This document shows positions 42,343 to 54,790 of a stretch of DNA of 64,000 nucleotides, in pieces. Under the pieces are notes generated by a model that saw nothing but the letters and a program-made list of their open reading frames with translations, ran no database searches and had not been told where the DNA came from. Both the position numbers and the translations under genes were made by a program. Every line of letters starts with the position of its first letter. The first letter of the stretch is position 1. The stretch is from Ceratobasidium sp. AG-K (taxonomy: Eukaryota; Basidiomycota; Agaricomycetes; Cantharellales; Ceratobasidiaceae), in NCBI GenBank assembly GCA_037039685.1, contig JAWNGF010000001.1, positions 3,348,001 to 3,412,000 of the forward strand, written 5' to 3'.

Positions 42343-44978
42343 ATGCGCATTCCAGCCTTGTATAGGCTGCCTATTTCTGGGCCCACTCATTACCCACGAG
42401 GCCTTAGATGGAGGCTTTATAGTACCCCCACAGCCTCTCCGCGGACAAGGCTATGGGATAATCCCAATCTCAAGAAACCAGCCGTTCGCAAGAGCATTTA
42501 CACCTTTGGTGGAGCCTTTTTTCTTGCATCGAGTGGTTACGTGCTGTACAAGTCCCATGAGGTATGCGGGCCGTTACGTGATCCGAGGGATTCGAACTGA
42601 ATGAGGATATGGTATAGCCAACTCGGCATTTCTGTTTAGCAGTTGTACGATGCTCGCGAGTCGGCAAGGCTGTGGTGGAGAGCATGATCGACTACAAGAT
42701 CTTGCTCGCTCGATCGATCCCTGATGCTGCTAAACTGAACCAGGCGTATGCTGCTTGTCATAGACGTAGTGCTGAGCGAGTCTTACACGCTCTTCAACTC
42801 AATGGCGGAATTTATATTAAGCTGGTATGTGTCTTTGCTTGGTACACCCGGACATGGTTAATTATTATCATAGGGTCAACACATGAGCAGTATTCAAGTG
42901 CTGCCCAAGGAATGGACTTCTACTATGAGACCTCTCCAGGTAAGGCCGGTTGTCGTAATGCAGGTCATTGCTTGACCCTTTGCTCATAGGATCAATGTTT
43001 TCCTACACCATTAGAAGACGTCAAGGTTGGTCAATCACGTCTATCTACTAAGCTCAGGCTCACAAGGCCACCCAGAAATTATTTTTGCAAGATACCGGTA
43101 TATCACTAGATGAGCAGTTCTCGGAATTCGACGAAACCGTGAGTAATTACGTTGGTACTCCCAGGTTGAAGCCAACGGTCCCTTAGCCCATTGGTGTAGC
43201 CAGCCTCGCGCAGGTCCACATCGCACGAGACAGAGCTACAGGCCGCCAGGTCGCCGTAAAATTACAGGTGAGCCAAGAGCGCGTGTACACGCATCGTACA
43301 CTCACTGACAGCAAGGCAGCACCCGGACCTTGAGGAATTCGCCGAGATTGAGTAGGCGCAACTCCTTTCATGCACATGCATCTACTCATCGTGCCATCCA
43401 GCATTACGACCGCGACCATTTCCCTCGCCCTTGTCAAACGGTTCTTCCCCACATTCGAATTTTCATGGCTCGGTGAGGAGCTTGCGACCAACCTCCCCCT
43501 CGAGATGGACTTTGTACACGAGGCAAAGAATACAGCCAGGGTGACGGAAAACTTTGCCAAGATCCCAAAGGGCAAGACGAGTGTGTACGTACCCGAGGTA
43601 TTGAGAGCTACACCAAGAACATTGGTGATGGAGTATGTCAAGGGCGGGCGAGTAGATGAGTAAGTGACCTAATTCAACGCCACGGAAATTAATACTAAGT
43701 TGGCCTCAATAGTTTGGAGTACTTGGCAAAACACAATATCGATAGGAATGTGGTTAGCCAGGAGCTCTCGCGGGCGTTTTCGGAAATGGTTTACATTCAC
43801 GGCTGTGAGTTTGCTTTTGCTCGCCTGTATTGCTCCGTTAACCTGAATCCCGACCAGTCTTTCATGCAGGTAATTACCCAACAGGAAAACTTCGGTATTC
43901 CCGCTAACACCACTCGATCAGATCCCCACCCCGGAAACCTCCTGATCCGACCAGCACCTCCTGGCTCTCGAAGTCGATATAACTTTGAGATTGTCTTACT
44001 CGTAGGTTCCATCCCTACATCTAGCGCTAATTTCACTCACCCGCATACGCAGGACCACGGCCTCTACTTTGACCTCGACGACGACCTGCGGCTCAACTAT
44101 GCGCGCCTCTGGTTAGCACTCATTGCACCTGGATTCGGGCCTGTTGCTCGGGCTCGGAGAAAGTATGCGGAAGCTATGAACATCACTAGCGACCTTGTAA
44201 GCCACTGGCCTGTTGATTGTAGGCGCTGACTCATATGTCCACTTAATAGTACCCAATCTTCGAGTCTGCCATCACTGGTCGAGCAGGACTGGAAGGCACG
44301 TGGGATACCTCTCCCGAGAGCGATGAGCTATCTTACCACCATTTGGCGCCGACCGACTCGTCTGAAGCTGCAGAGCCTGCCCCAGCCGCTGCTCCCGGAT
44401 TCAAGCGTGCACGCGGGCTTCTCAACGCCGGCTCCCAGTCTGAAGCCGAAATCGAAGCGATCCGTCAGGTCGTGCTCGAGCGCGAGGGACTCGTTGAAGC
44501 GGTGTTTGACCTGCTCAGACGCGTACCTAGGCGCGTGCTCATGATTCTCAAGCTCAACGACCTTACCCGGTACGCTTTTCTTGTTGTCGTCCCGAACGCC
44601 ACCTAACTTGGCCACAGAAATCTCGATCACGCATTGACAACGACCCACTCGGAGGCACGCGTGTTTGTGATTATGGCACGATACTGTAGCCGAGCGGTTT
44701 GGGAGGATGCGCGAAAACACCTCGGGCTTTCATTGTCGCTACTCGGGCATTGGCTCGCGTACATTACCTTGAATAAAGGTTTACGCGTGGTTGAATGGTA
44801 AGTTTTGCGTCTACATGCGTCACACTGCCCTATTTGGTCTTGCCACGTTATTCACGCGGGTGAAATTCGCAGGTATATGGACACAAGAGCACGCGTCGTC
44901 GTGAACATTGCCTGGGCGCGTGGGCTTCTGCGAGACGGTCGTCATGGCGCGTCGCGTGCAGCGGCTGGGCTTGCGTAA
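42343..44978 (+). CDS. MCP2: ABC1/ADCK1-type atypical kinase, MCP2 homologue
   Basis: Start ATG 42343 gives MRIPALYRLPISGPTHYPRG followed by LRWRLYST, a convincing mitochondrial presequence. A hydrophobic segment follows (KSIYTFGGAFFLASSGYVLY). The UbiB core includes MIDYKILLARSIPDA, LQLNGGIYIKLGQHMSSI (KxGQ motif), IGVASLAQVHIARDRATG, QVAVKLQHP (catalytic Lys), FEFSWLGEELATNLPLEMDF, IHGFFHADPHPGNLLI (HxDPHPGN catalytic loop, spread over three exons) and LLDHGLYFDL (metal-binding DHG). All key residues are present. Yeast Mcp2 is a mitochondrial inner-membrane relative of Coq8, which when overexpressed compensates for ERMES loss. The C-terminal ~150 residues after the Ala/Pro-rich insertion are helical. 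The stop is at 44978. About ten exons. Confidence 0.85.
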
Positions 44979-45286
44979 AACTCGGCTTAGAACCGGGGCT
45001 TGCTGGAACACGTCCAAGTTTAGCATCGTTCCCGGTGCGAGTAACGAGGACGTGATCTGATCGGTTGGCGTAGGGGATGATCGAGGAATTTTTTGTATAC
45101 TCGTCGCCTAGTAGATATGTAATTTTATCTTAGATGAAGGCAACTGCGGGAAATAAGGGGTGGCCAACGATAATTCACTCTTTCTACAACCAGTAGGGGT
45201 ACGCGATACAAAAAACACATCCAGTGCGTCAACGCAACGAACGATAAGAAACGAACAACCTGCTCTAAAATAACCTCGTACATGGA
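44979..45286. other. convergent 3' region, nothing recognised
   Basis: Short stretch between the stops of MCP2-like (plus) and noxA (minus). No open frame. Confidence 0.5.
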
Positions 45287-47196
45287 CTAGAAGTGCTCCT
45301 TCGCAAACGTGAAACTGATGCTCTCAGTGTTGACAGCCAAGCACTCCTCCCTGACCGTCTTGGCGAGTGCTGCAGGCCCACAGAAGAACGTGCCGACCCT
45401 GGTGCGGAGTGCGGCCTCGCGACCGGGGAGATACTGGCCGGACTCGATCGCCATGCGCAGACGCCCATAAACCGACTTCCAATCAGGGCGACCGAATGTG
45501 GTACGCGTGCGCAGAAGCGTAAGAGGGTCGTACGACTGCCCGGCATCGTTGACGGCAATATTCCAAAGCATGTCCTCGCCGACCTTTTGGGTAAGGTAAA
45601 TGTTCATGCGCAAAAAGTTGGGATCGGTCTGGGCAGCCTCGACTTCCTGGAGCAGGGACTGGAACCACCCAAAGGACGGGGCGTCACGGCAGATCCAAAA
45701 GAACTCGACACGCTTGAGGGCGCCCAGGTTTCCGCGACGCTGACGGTACCAAATGTGCTTCAAGATGCTCGCAAATGGAGTCACGCCAATACCGGCACCG
45801 ATCAGAACAGCAACCTCGGACTCGAATACATCCTCGGCGGGTGCACCGTATGGGCCATCAATGCGCACCAAGGGGAGAGCGCCGCTGTTGACAGAGTCGA
45901 TTTCGATGAATTCACCACGACCCTCGGGAATGGCATCGAGTCCCTCGCCCTTGGCGTCCGATGCACGCTTCTCAATCGCAGTCATGGCAGCCTTGGTGAG
46001 CGAAGCGACGACGTTCGGGCCAGCACCAAGACGCTCCCCAAGAGCATGGGTAAAGTCTCCTACTTGACGGATGTGGATGCTAACATAGGGATCTTCGGGC
46101 GCAGAGGTGATGGTAAACGGATGCCACTGGAACTTGGAGATGTCAGGAACCTGGATAAAGAGCCACTGGCCGGCGGTGTACTTGAAGCTCGGCTTCTTGA
46201 TGCGCAGCTCCATAGCACCCGAGGGATGCACGAGGACCTTTTGCAGAGTAGTCGCACGGCGCGCACGAACCTCGCGATAGACACGCTCGCCAAAGTAGAT
46301 GATGGCCGGCCAGATGATGAAGCGCCAGGAAAGGTAACCCAGACAATGCTCGGTCGAGTAGAAGGGGAAGGAGCTGATGTAGTCAGGTTCGGGCGAGTCG
46401 CGGACAAAGCAACCGGTAGCGTGGGTGAAGAGGCCCAGCATGAAGAAGAAAGCCAGGTGGTGGGTGTACCAGAACGCCTCGAAGCATTGCTTGCGGACTT
46501 TGTGGTGAGCCGTGCTGTACATCAGGACCTATGCGACTGTTATTAATAGCTCAAGGATTGTGCCCGATGTGCTTACCATGATGAAGAGCATAACATGACC
46601 GGTGAAGCCTCCGGGCTGTGCGTAGTGGATTTGCAGCGCCGATTGGGGACGGACCTCTGTACAAAGACAATGAGAAACTATATTCAAGGGTTTAGCAAGA
46701 GAGGACCCACGAGAGCGCTCGACGTTGATGAAATTGACGTAATGGGCTGTGGTGTGGACCTATTTAAAAACTCCCATTTTAGGCACAATGAACAAGGGAT
46801 GGCGGAAAAAACGGACCATTGCCCAGAATGCCATCGAGTACGCGACCTGACGTGGAACCAGATGTTTTCGTCGGCGGGCATGAGCCACGCGAGCTTGGGG
46901 CGAATAATGCGGATCATGTTGCGGAGCATAGGCAGGAGAATAAGACCACCGTCGAGGGCGAGCACTAGACCGGCGCCACGAGATGTCCAGACCGAGAACG
47001 TGAGGGCATTGAGTGCCGCGAGTCTTGTGTTCGAAGCCTACATTCGTTGGTTAGCAACGGTCCGGCATGTGGCATTTGCACCTACCTGGCTGTACCATCC
47101 ATAGGCAAAAGTGCCAATGTGGGCACCATACCAGATGACGTTGAAGATGAGGCGACGAGGAGCGAGAAGCTCGCGCTGGACCCAGGTCTCAGGCAT
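45287..47196 (-). CDS. noxA: NADPH oxidase A (NoxA/Nox1)
   Basis: Start ATG 47196 (MPETWVQRELLAPRRLIFNV). Short exons encode the first membrane helices (YGAHIGTFAYGWYSQ, LALDGGLILLPMLRNMIRII, VAYSMAFWAMVHTTAHYVNF). Then a 411-codon exon carries the rest. Heme ligands lie in the HTTAH and THHLAFFFMLGLFTH segments. The FAD site is WHPFTITSAPEDPYVSIHIR, and the NADPH site is GAGIGVTPFASILKHIWYR. It ends SISFTFAKEHF-stop, with the aromatic C-terminal end usual for Nox enzymes. At ~550 aa with no EF-hands, it is NoxA rather than NoxC. The enzyme passes electrons from NADPH across the membrane to make superoxide. In filamentous fungi it works with NoxR and Rac in fruiting, hyphal fusion and infection structures. 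Confidence 0.93.
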
Positions 47197-47526
47197 GGTT
47201 GTTACTGTTCGTTAAAAGTTGAGGGAGGATAAGAAGGATCGTGCAAGCGCAAGTCCTGCTGCGCTGACAAAGGTGTAGGGTGAAAAAGAAAGAAAAAGAG
47301 TAAGAAAGACCGCCTGGGTTAGAGAAAGTGAGGGCCAACGACAAGCACCGGCAAAAAGACTCGAGATATAAGGAGGTCGACGGAGCTAACAAGATCAGCA
47401 GAATCAAGAAGAAACAGGCCCAGAAGCCCCTCATATTCGCAACCGTAGCCACGTGTTATGGTAACGTAGCGACCACTCGCACCACGCGCTTAACTAACAT
47501 GTAATTACATCACTACTATCCCTTGT
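47197..47526. promoter_or_regulatory. noxA promoter region
   Basis: Spacer between the TAF5 stop and the noxA ATG. It has purine-rich runs on the plus strand, i.e. a pyrimidine-rich leader upstream of noxA, as is common in basidiomycete promoters. No specific site was identified. Confidence 0.45.
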
Positions 47527-50450
47527 TCATGAAGACTCTGGTACATATGGTCCCGCCATTAAACACAAATTTCGAGGAGTGAATTGAACGTGCATCGCAG
47601 GGGTTCGCTTTGTGGCATATGTAACCAACAGATCGGCGCTAGAAAACATTTTATTAGCGATCGTCGCACTCCACACCCCTCGAACCCTAAGAACGACTCG
47701 CGCCCCACGTCCAGTCGTCAATCCAACCAGCCTATGCCCTGGACCGGCAATCCTCGGCATCCCTTATGTCCAGTCACGGCCGGCCCATTTCACAATACCA
47801 AAAAGTAGACAAGCAGCTCACCTCTTCACAACCTCCTCCTTGGAGTCATCTTTGCCGCCGACGCCAATATCGGCGCCGGTTCCTATACCTCCAGCATGTC
47901 TTACATCCCAGACTCGCACCGTCCAGTCACCACCTCCAGAAACGAGTACATTCGACTCGGCACTGAAACTGAGCGAGTGGATGGCGGCCGTATGCCCAGT
48001 CATCTTCTTGATTCGTTTGCCAGAAGAAAGATCCCATAGGTTGATAGATAGGTCTTCAGCTGTCAATACGCAAAGTGTCAGTAATATAAACAGCTATCCG
48101 ATCAATCGCCTACCTGCACTGGCGAGATATCGACCATCCGAGCTCATCGCCATGCTCGTCACCGCCCCTTGGTGCCCAATGAACACTCTCACGCACGAGC
48201 CCTTTTGCGCATCCCACAGGCGACAAGTCCAATCGCTGGAACCAGTAGCCAGATAGAGTCCGTTGGGGTGGAACCGTACGCACTACGACAAAGCATTAGC
48301 GATCCAGTTTCGGACTCGGTTGTATGTGGCGCTGGGTTGTAAAACCGAGATTGAGAGATAATGACAGAGTACGTACATCTACGTCACTCAGGTGACCAGC
48401 GTATACTCGCAAGGGCGAGACTCTTTCAGTACTCCATAACCTAGCTGTTCGGTCTCTCGAACCAGTCGCGAACCAGCCTCCTGATACGCCTGCCCATTGA
48501 ACATCCCATACTGGAGCTTGATGACCGCGATATACTGCGACGTTCGTAAGTGTATCAAGAGACCAAAGACGGGTTGTTGTGTCGGCAGAGCAAGAAAGTA
48601 GGTATCGAGGCGTAGGGGACGAGATATCAAACGAAGTCGAGTAAACGGGACCAGAGTGAGCTATGAGTTTTCGGGTCGAGGTCCCCTGTTTCTCTCGGAG
48701 ACGCTTCAGGGATGATGCTAAAGTACGCGATTACAAGCGCGCAAAACACAAACAATGCCGTGCGGGGTGAGTAATAGAAAAGTACTGCGAAGGGGTTGTT
48801 ACTCACCGTCCTTGACTCCGGTAACCTGGAAGTCGCTTCTCATCCCTCGCAACTTTTCTCCTTTCAAGTTCCACAACCTAATATAGCTTTCTGAAAATCC
48901 AACAGCCATGAGTGTAGAATCCTGCGAAAATCCAGCGCAGGTCATCCTGCGCCATAGGTTAGTCCATATCCAAGGCCATGCCTGCTTCACCTACCCATCC
49001 ATGGCATCGTGCACAGTGAATGCGCACACACTGGGTAGTGCCCCGCTTCTCTGCGCGGCCGAGAATCTCTCTACCCCGCCCATACTCACGCCCTCGCCAG
49101 CATCGGGACCGAGTACATTAGGGTCGAGCCTGATTCGTTTTCTCGCGTCCCGCACCTTCTCCACCTCTCGCTTCACATCTGCCATGCGGAAAGTGGGCGG
49201 CTGGGGTAGCAAATCGCCCGGAGCAGGTGTAATAAGCCCGGGGACCGAGTTCACAGGTCGTTGCTGCACCCCTTCCTCGTTCAGCACTCGTTCGGTTTCC
49301 TCCTGGAGTGCTTGAGAGAGGGGCGCGGGACCAAGTTTGAGTGGATTTTGGGCTAGGTGAAACGCAGAAGTGGTGGATGCTACGCCGTTAGCGTTTGGAG
49401 GTGTCGGTATGAGAGAAGAAACAAGCCCCGTAGACTCTTCGAGGGTGAGAGGCGAGACTGATGTGGCAGCTGTTGTTGTAACTGTAGTTCTCTCGTGTCA
49501 ATAATAGACGTATTATCATGCAATAATACTCGCCTTCAAACTGAAGGTGCGCATTGATAACATGCATAACAGCCATACGAGCCCTCCTACTTCGGTCTCC
49601 ACCAAATCCTTCCCCTGCACCGGGGGCCTCGCCTCCCACACCCTCCGTCAACCAGCCGAGCAGCAGACCAAATCCAGAGCGTGTCATGCGCACAACATAT
49701 TTTTCACTCCGGAAACGTGTAGCAAGCTCATCTGACTTGACATGTGATGGTAGGAGAAGCGTAGAAAGGTGATGAAGGGTCGACCGGTGTTGGGGAGCGA
49801 GGGAAGGGGAGTAAGTCTTTGCGAGCTGTAGGGCTAACGAATGCAATGCGTCAGTACAACCATAGAAGCCAGCGGTACTGATAATCGTACCAGCCGATTT
49901 GTACCCATCCGAGATTAGATCCAGGTAGAAGTGACAATAGACTGGGAAAAGCAAAGGCCTGAATTCAGGCTGCTCGCCACCCCATCGCATTCAGTAAAAA
50001 CAAACATTCAAATGAACAATATACGCACCCTATAGATATCCAGCGACCCATCTACCCATGACTCCAGCTGCCTAAATGCTTCTCCACGTTCAGATGGGTC
50101 CAATACAACAGCTTCGTCCCGTCCACGCGCCCGTAGCGCCGCAATCATGGCCGCATCCTTCCCAGCTGTTCAGGATCCACTTTTATTGGGGCACTCTCCC
50201 CGGGCAAGTTTTGCGAAGCAAGTTCAGATAGACTCTGTGTCTTTCCGGTATCCTCAAGAAACGCTTGTTCGGCGCGTTTGAATCCACGTTGGCGCAGGTA
50301 TTCAAGGACTTGTTGTGTGTTTAGTCGGGGCGTGGTGGGGCTAGTTGGAAAGGCAGAGGGGGGATTGGAGTTGGAGTTTCCATTGGGGAGCGCAGATGCG
50401 GGCTGGGCGTCTGAAGGAGATGTGTCTATGGGGCTGCCTGCGTCTGCCAT
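47527..50450 (-). CDS. TAF5: TAF5, TFIID/SAGA subunit (LisH, NTD2, WD40)
   Basis: Start ATG 50450 ([20 protein letters not shown]). A LisH-type helix pair follows ([20 protein letters not shown]), then the TAF5 NTD2 domain ([48 protein letters not shown]). A linker precedes a C-terminal seven-blade WD40 propeller: [107 protein letters not shown] and [20 protein letters not shown]. After a 183-nt intron the last exon gives [20 protein letters not shown] and [14 protein letters not shown], the typical TAF5 end, with a stop at 47527. TAF5 is a shared scaffold of TFIID and SAGA. Confidence 0.92.
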
Positions 50451-51375
50451 GCTGGACGATGTAAAGTGAAGGAGACAGGTCACGTGTGTGTACGAGCGCT
50501 TGTTCTGCACGTGATTTCTCCTAACCCCTGGGTTTGGGCAACCAATTTAACTCGGTATAAACTTTCCAAAGCTGTCTATAAGGGCAGAGTAATAATGCTT
50601 ATGGCTATCTTCTTTTTCTTAAAGAAAAAAAATAATCGCAAACTATTGGTTGAAACACTGAACTCGGGAACTTTGTTCTGGCTGATGCCAATTCGTGTGT
50701 TTATCACGCCCGCGCTAAAAATACAGAAATATGTAAGATTCACCATGGGGGTATTCCTTCTGGGAGCTATTATTAGTTATCCTACACGCGCTTTTTCATG
50801 TCTCGTTTCGGAGGCATTGTACTCCCTTACAAAATGCCTCGCGTAATGCAAAACCTCCGGCTCGGCGAGTTTCGACCCGCACATTCGTTGGCCCCTCATC
50901 AACCCCTTGATTTTTGCTCTGCCCTGACCATTGCCTGTCAAAATACGAGGTCGACATGCCCGAACTTATCGCTCAATGTCGAGTCCGGGAGACTTCCGGG
51001 GGAAATTAACGGCCCCAGTTCCCATACTGCTTCCCTCTTTGCCGAGCGACACATCCACACGCCGAGGGTTGACAGAGGGGCAAACCTCTGCTTTGATTTG
51101 TCGGAAAATCTCGACACTAGAACTTGTAAAGCGAACAAGAAAGGCGAGGTTTGAGTTTCAGGGTACGCGGAGCTAAGCGCCCGGGCGCATATATTCAACT
51201 TTTATCGAGCGGCTAGCAGAAGCATTGACACCTCAGTTTCCTTCAACGCATCCACCTGATTGGTATTCATGTTCTGGTGGCAATGAGGCTCAAACAAGCG
51301 TGCGCCGCCCACGCTGTAGTCTAGCCAATGATGGATTTCGAGCGTCAAAACCTGACAGCTTGCGCTTAGTCGCCA
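50451..51375. other. 0.9-kb divergent intergenic region
   Basis: Lies between TAF5 (minus) and the MIT family (plus). It includes an A-rich tract near 50620. Frames of 80-120 codons exist but none has domains. Confidence 0.45.
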
Positions 51376-51689
51376 TCTTGTCCTCCATCTTGTCCAATGG
51401 CTATCGCGACTACGTTTCTCAAACGCTCTCCTTCCTTGATTTTGGTACGTTGGGCCGTTTGGGCCAAGATGAGATAGGAGATTCCCACAATATTCAATTC
51501 AAGCCTTTGGTTAAAAATCCTCGGGTCACGCACAGCCAACCCGCCACAGCAGCCCAGACCAGGTATGAAGGCTTGGACCCCGCAGGTCTGGAGTGGGATG
51601 CCTATGGTGTGTCGTTCGGTGAAAATGCATTCGAGCGGTCGGAACAGAATAGCGAGGTAACGAACGAGCATGGGAAGCATGAAGATTAA
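51376..51689 (+). pseudogene. decayed copy of the MIT mini-gene
   Basis: Aligns by eye to the start of the mini-gene at 53416: the region holding its ATG reads TTGTCC, so the start is lost. Then YRDYVSQTLSFLDFGTLGRL and GQDEI match the paralogue's YALQTLSILTCGALGR and GRDEI. Further on, an AAQ...GLDPAGLEWDAYGVS segment lines up with AQ...DGLVPEAVEDYIRTVS, but about ten residues of the first MIT helix are deleted. The frame ends at 51689 without the second exon found in the other copies. Loss of start, internal deletion and missing tail indicate a relic. Confidence 0.6.
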
Positions 51690-52212
51690 GATGTTGGTGA
51701 ATGCCCTATAGTCACACACCAGTGGAATATGCATGAACACCTGATATACCTGTATTACCGCTCTTATCAATGCTACACCTGGTTTTCCCTACCAACCCAC
51801 ACCTTCGAGGGATTAGTGTCACGACGGGCGCCACCAGCATAGTCGACGAACACATGCATACACTTGTAGCTGACAATCCAAGCGGTTCTATGTGTTCTTT
51901 CGTAACCTAAATATCAGGCCTGCATCCCAGATTTGGTCTATCACGAGGAGGTAGATCCGTGCAATTGTGTTCTTATTCATTTGTTCTGGGCTCATAGGTG
52001 AGCCCAGGCGCATATACACACGTGCCTTGTTTGTGGCGTTGAATATACTGCGTTCTCCAGATTCGCATCTACGCAATTATCTTCCTGAGAGAACGGTATC
52101 ACAATAGTGGTGATGTATTCCAAACAGACACGCATCACCCACGCTGTGATCTACCATAAATCCAATGTGTCAAAACCATACCTCTTACACCCGACAACCA
52201 CCTTTGACTATT
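51690..52212. other. intergenic within the MIT family array
   Basis: No clear remnant of the second MIT exon was found, and no other gene. Confidence 0.45.
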
Positions 52213-52680
52213 ATGTCCCTCGAGTCGTTCTATCTTTGCGTCCTCCAGATACTAGCACTTCTTAGTTGGGGTACCTTAGGGAGACTTGTCAACGATGGAG
52301 GAGGGGAGCAGGATTATTGCAAAGCGAAAGCGCCGTCAAGCGAAAAGCCCGCACGTATTAGCCTGCATCGAATGCTCACCGCCGCTCTGGAGAGTGCGCA
52401 GCGAGCAGTTCAGCTGGACAAAGACGGTTCGGCTCCAGAGGCGCTGGAAGAGTACAATCGGTTGGTGGCGCAGTTGGACGACGTCCTCCGAGGATTCGAA
52501 GCCAAGGCTCGGCGTACAGGTAGAGCGAGCAGGCACGAACACGAGGTAGCGAGGATCAGGAAACTTGTGGGTATCCTAGTAATTGTATGTAATAAATGGG
52601 TTGCTAATGTGGATGGGGTGTAGCGTGATACATACCAAGACCGCATACAAACTCTTCTCCTAAACAGTGGCTGGCAGTAA
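52213..52680 (+). CDS. MIT-domain mini-protein, copy B
   Basis: Two exons, 52213-52566 and 52624-52680, encode 136 codons including the stop. It opens MSLESFYLCVLQILALLSWG then TLGRLVNDGG, a mildly hydrophobic N-terminal segment found only in the mini-genes. The MIT-like part follows: LTAALESAQRAVQLDKDGSA then PEALEEYNRLVAQLDDVLRG, with a charged linker to VARIRKL. After the phase-0 intron the last helix reads RDTYQDRIQTLLLNSGWQ. This matches the full-length neighbour at 54791 over the whole MIT region and shares its intron position. MIT domains bind ESCRT-III tails or other trafficking partners. A stand-alone MIT domain could compete with its full-length relative, but this is inference. Confidence 0.68.
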
Positions 52681-53415
52681 AGAGACAGAAACGTCACCGC
52701 TTACAGCCATGGAGCTATGCAATGATTCGCACATAAATTATTGGACTGCGTCATATTTATTTGCTAATACCTAACGTTACCCTCCCAACGAGATCATGGT
52801 GGTTTTTTTATGTCTCATGCACAGTACTATGAGCTAGTCTGGCTTTGGTATTTTTTCAAATCAATGTTATGCTTGCTGTCGTGGCTTACTGTAAGCTTTT
52901 AAGCTTTGCCATCTTTCGTCAGTCTGAATTGCCTGGGATCAGTATGTTTCGACAACAGGGCATTATCTATATGTTTGTATGACTATCAAGGCTAGTGCTA
53001 TACCAACCATTGCTGGTACAAGCTTATGTCGTATCAAGATTGGGGCTGTACGGACATTGGCTTATCGCGGTACAAAAGCGGTGATGACATCTTCTCTCTT
53101 TGTGAAATATAAGGGTAACCTGGATAAACCACTCTCAATGCACTGCATTATTCATATCGCCGCTGTGGTTTGTCCGAAAACAAGCTGAATTGCGTACACT
53201 TCTTAGGGTTCGCGTATAAGCTCGCAAACACATACACCCAATTGCTGGGAGGCAAAATTAACCACCCCCGTCCTACAACAAGAGAACATCCTATTGAGAC
53301 AATTGTATTGTGATGTCGGCGATGCAAATTAAAAGAGCGCGCGCCAGCCCTGAAATTATGACAGTATCTCGGCGATCGATACCGCCACCTGCACCGAACG
53401 ATCATCTCGCCCACC
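52681..53415. other. intergenic within the MIT family array
   Basis: AT-rich, with only short frames. It should include the promoter of copy C, whose ATG has a CCACC context. Confidence 0.45.
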
Positions 53416-53867
53416 ATGTCGTTCGAGGATCTCCGCGACTATGCTCTACAAACCCTCTCTATCCTTACTTGCGGAGCCCTAGGCCGTTCTGGCCGTGATG
53501 AGATTGAGGAACAGAATTGGGAGGAAAAGGCGCCTTTGCTGGACGAAAAGACTCATAGTCCCCGCGAAATGCTTGTAGTGGCCCTGAAGGTTGCACAGCG
53601 GGCAGTCCAGTTTGACAAGGATGGCTTGGTCCCAGAGGCTGTAGAAGATTACATTCGAACAGTGTCACTGTTGAACGAGGTCCTCGGAGCGATCGAGGGG
53701 GAAGACCAGGGCACATCTAGATCGAGCGCACGCGAGGAAGAAGTCAAGAGGATCATGGAGATTGTGAGTTCTCGAGTAAAGTGCGGGAGACGGCTACTCA
53801 TTGTAGTTGGTAGCGTGATGCGTATGATGATCGTGCACAAATCCTAGTGTTGACCAATGACTTGTAA
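53416..53867 (+). CDS. MIT-domain mini-protein, copy C
   Basis: Two exons, 53416-53763 and 53814-53867, encode 133 residues. The N-terminus MSFEDLRDYALQTLSILTCG then ALGRSGRDEIEEQ parallels copy B. The MIT-like part is MLVVALKVAQRAVQFDKDGL then VPEAVEDYIRTVSLLNEVLG, and EEEVKRIMEI precedes the intron. The second exon gives RDAYDDRAQILVLTNDL. Exon 1 read through the donor would also stay open for some codons, but splicing to the TAG at 53813 restores the family's last helix. Acidic linkers differ from copy B, so the copies have diverged while keeping the helices. This supports function over drift, though dN/dS was not computed. Confidence 0.68.
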
Positions 53868-54790
53868 AATGTGTATGGTGGGATCTGAAATCCGCTGGTA
53901 GATTAATTATAAACTCTGTTGCGTTTTGCGTATTCTTTCATTTCGAGAATGCAGTCATGCCACGCGCGAGTAGCGACTAGCCCAACGTTGGGTGACGTTG
54001 TGTCTGTTGAAATCAAAGAGCGTTACGCGCGTTATTTTGGCCGTAATTTCAGGCTCCTACCGCGTTCTAGTCGCCTGAAATAGCCCTAGACCAGTCGATT
54101 TTGACTATGCAAGCGGTATAACTACCAATATTGGTGCTTGAGAAAATCTGGTTGCCTAGTCTCGCAGATCACCCTAGTGGTAGACAAGTTTCAAAGCGCT
54201 TCCTCAACGACAAATGACACAATCTCATTTCGATGGGCCAGATCAAGATTCGCTGCGCATACAGCAAGCGAGGTTCCGGACTGGACGTGGGCGCCGCCAC
54301 TGTAGAGTCGACGCCGCGATAGGCATACGAAAAGTGGCTCCCATTTGGTTGGGGTGGCTCGACGCATGCGGTTTTCATTGTGCCGGAAAAGGTATTTTGC
54401 GCGAGGAATTTGATACTTCTTTTTGCAAGGAGTGGACAATGCGGTGGCCAAACACATAACGAGTCTAATTGGGATAAGGGGGGATGTTGACAATAGCTGA
54501 AATACAGTTATATCGAATAAAGACGAATTGGGGTGATTGTTTCAGGTGGGTGGCCGGGGAGTCGGGCGACGTCGAGCCGGCAAGCGACGTGATGGGCATG
54601 TTGTTTTCGACAGCGAGCGACTAGGCCCAGACGGGCGGGGTAGGTGCGGGAGAACTCGAGCGGGAGAAATGGCTGGATTGGGTGGATCCGAGGGAGCCAG
54701 GGGCTGTTTGATAATAGCAGGCGCCTGGCGGTAAAGGGGCCTGGTTTGGCCTCCTGTGAGTTGCAAGTCGAATCAGTCTTTATTCTCCCA
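53868..54790. other. 0.9-kb intergenic region
   Basis: Lies between copy C and the full-length MIT gene. Frames at 54191-54493 (minus) and 54214-54459 (plus) have no recognisable domain. G-rich tracts begin at ~54540 where the GC-rich full-length gene starts. Confidence 0.45.

Noticed and set aside
43800..43935. Apparent loss of the HADPHPGN motif in the ADCK1-like kinase
   Set aside because: The motif is complete when two introns around a 12-nt piece (TCTTTCATGCAG) are removed.
45293..46546. 417-codon plus-strand frame antisense to noxA
   Set aside because: It is the mirror of the highly biased noxA exon. It has no recognisable domain, while the minus strand encodes all NoxA motifs.
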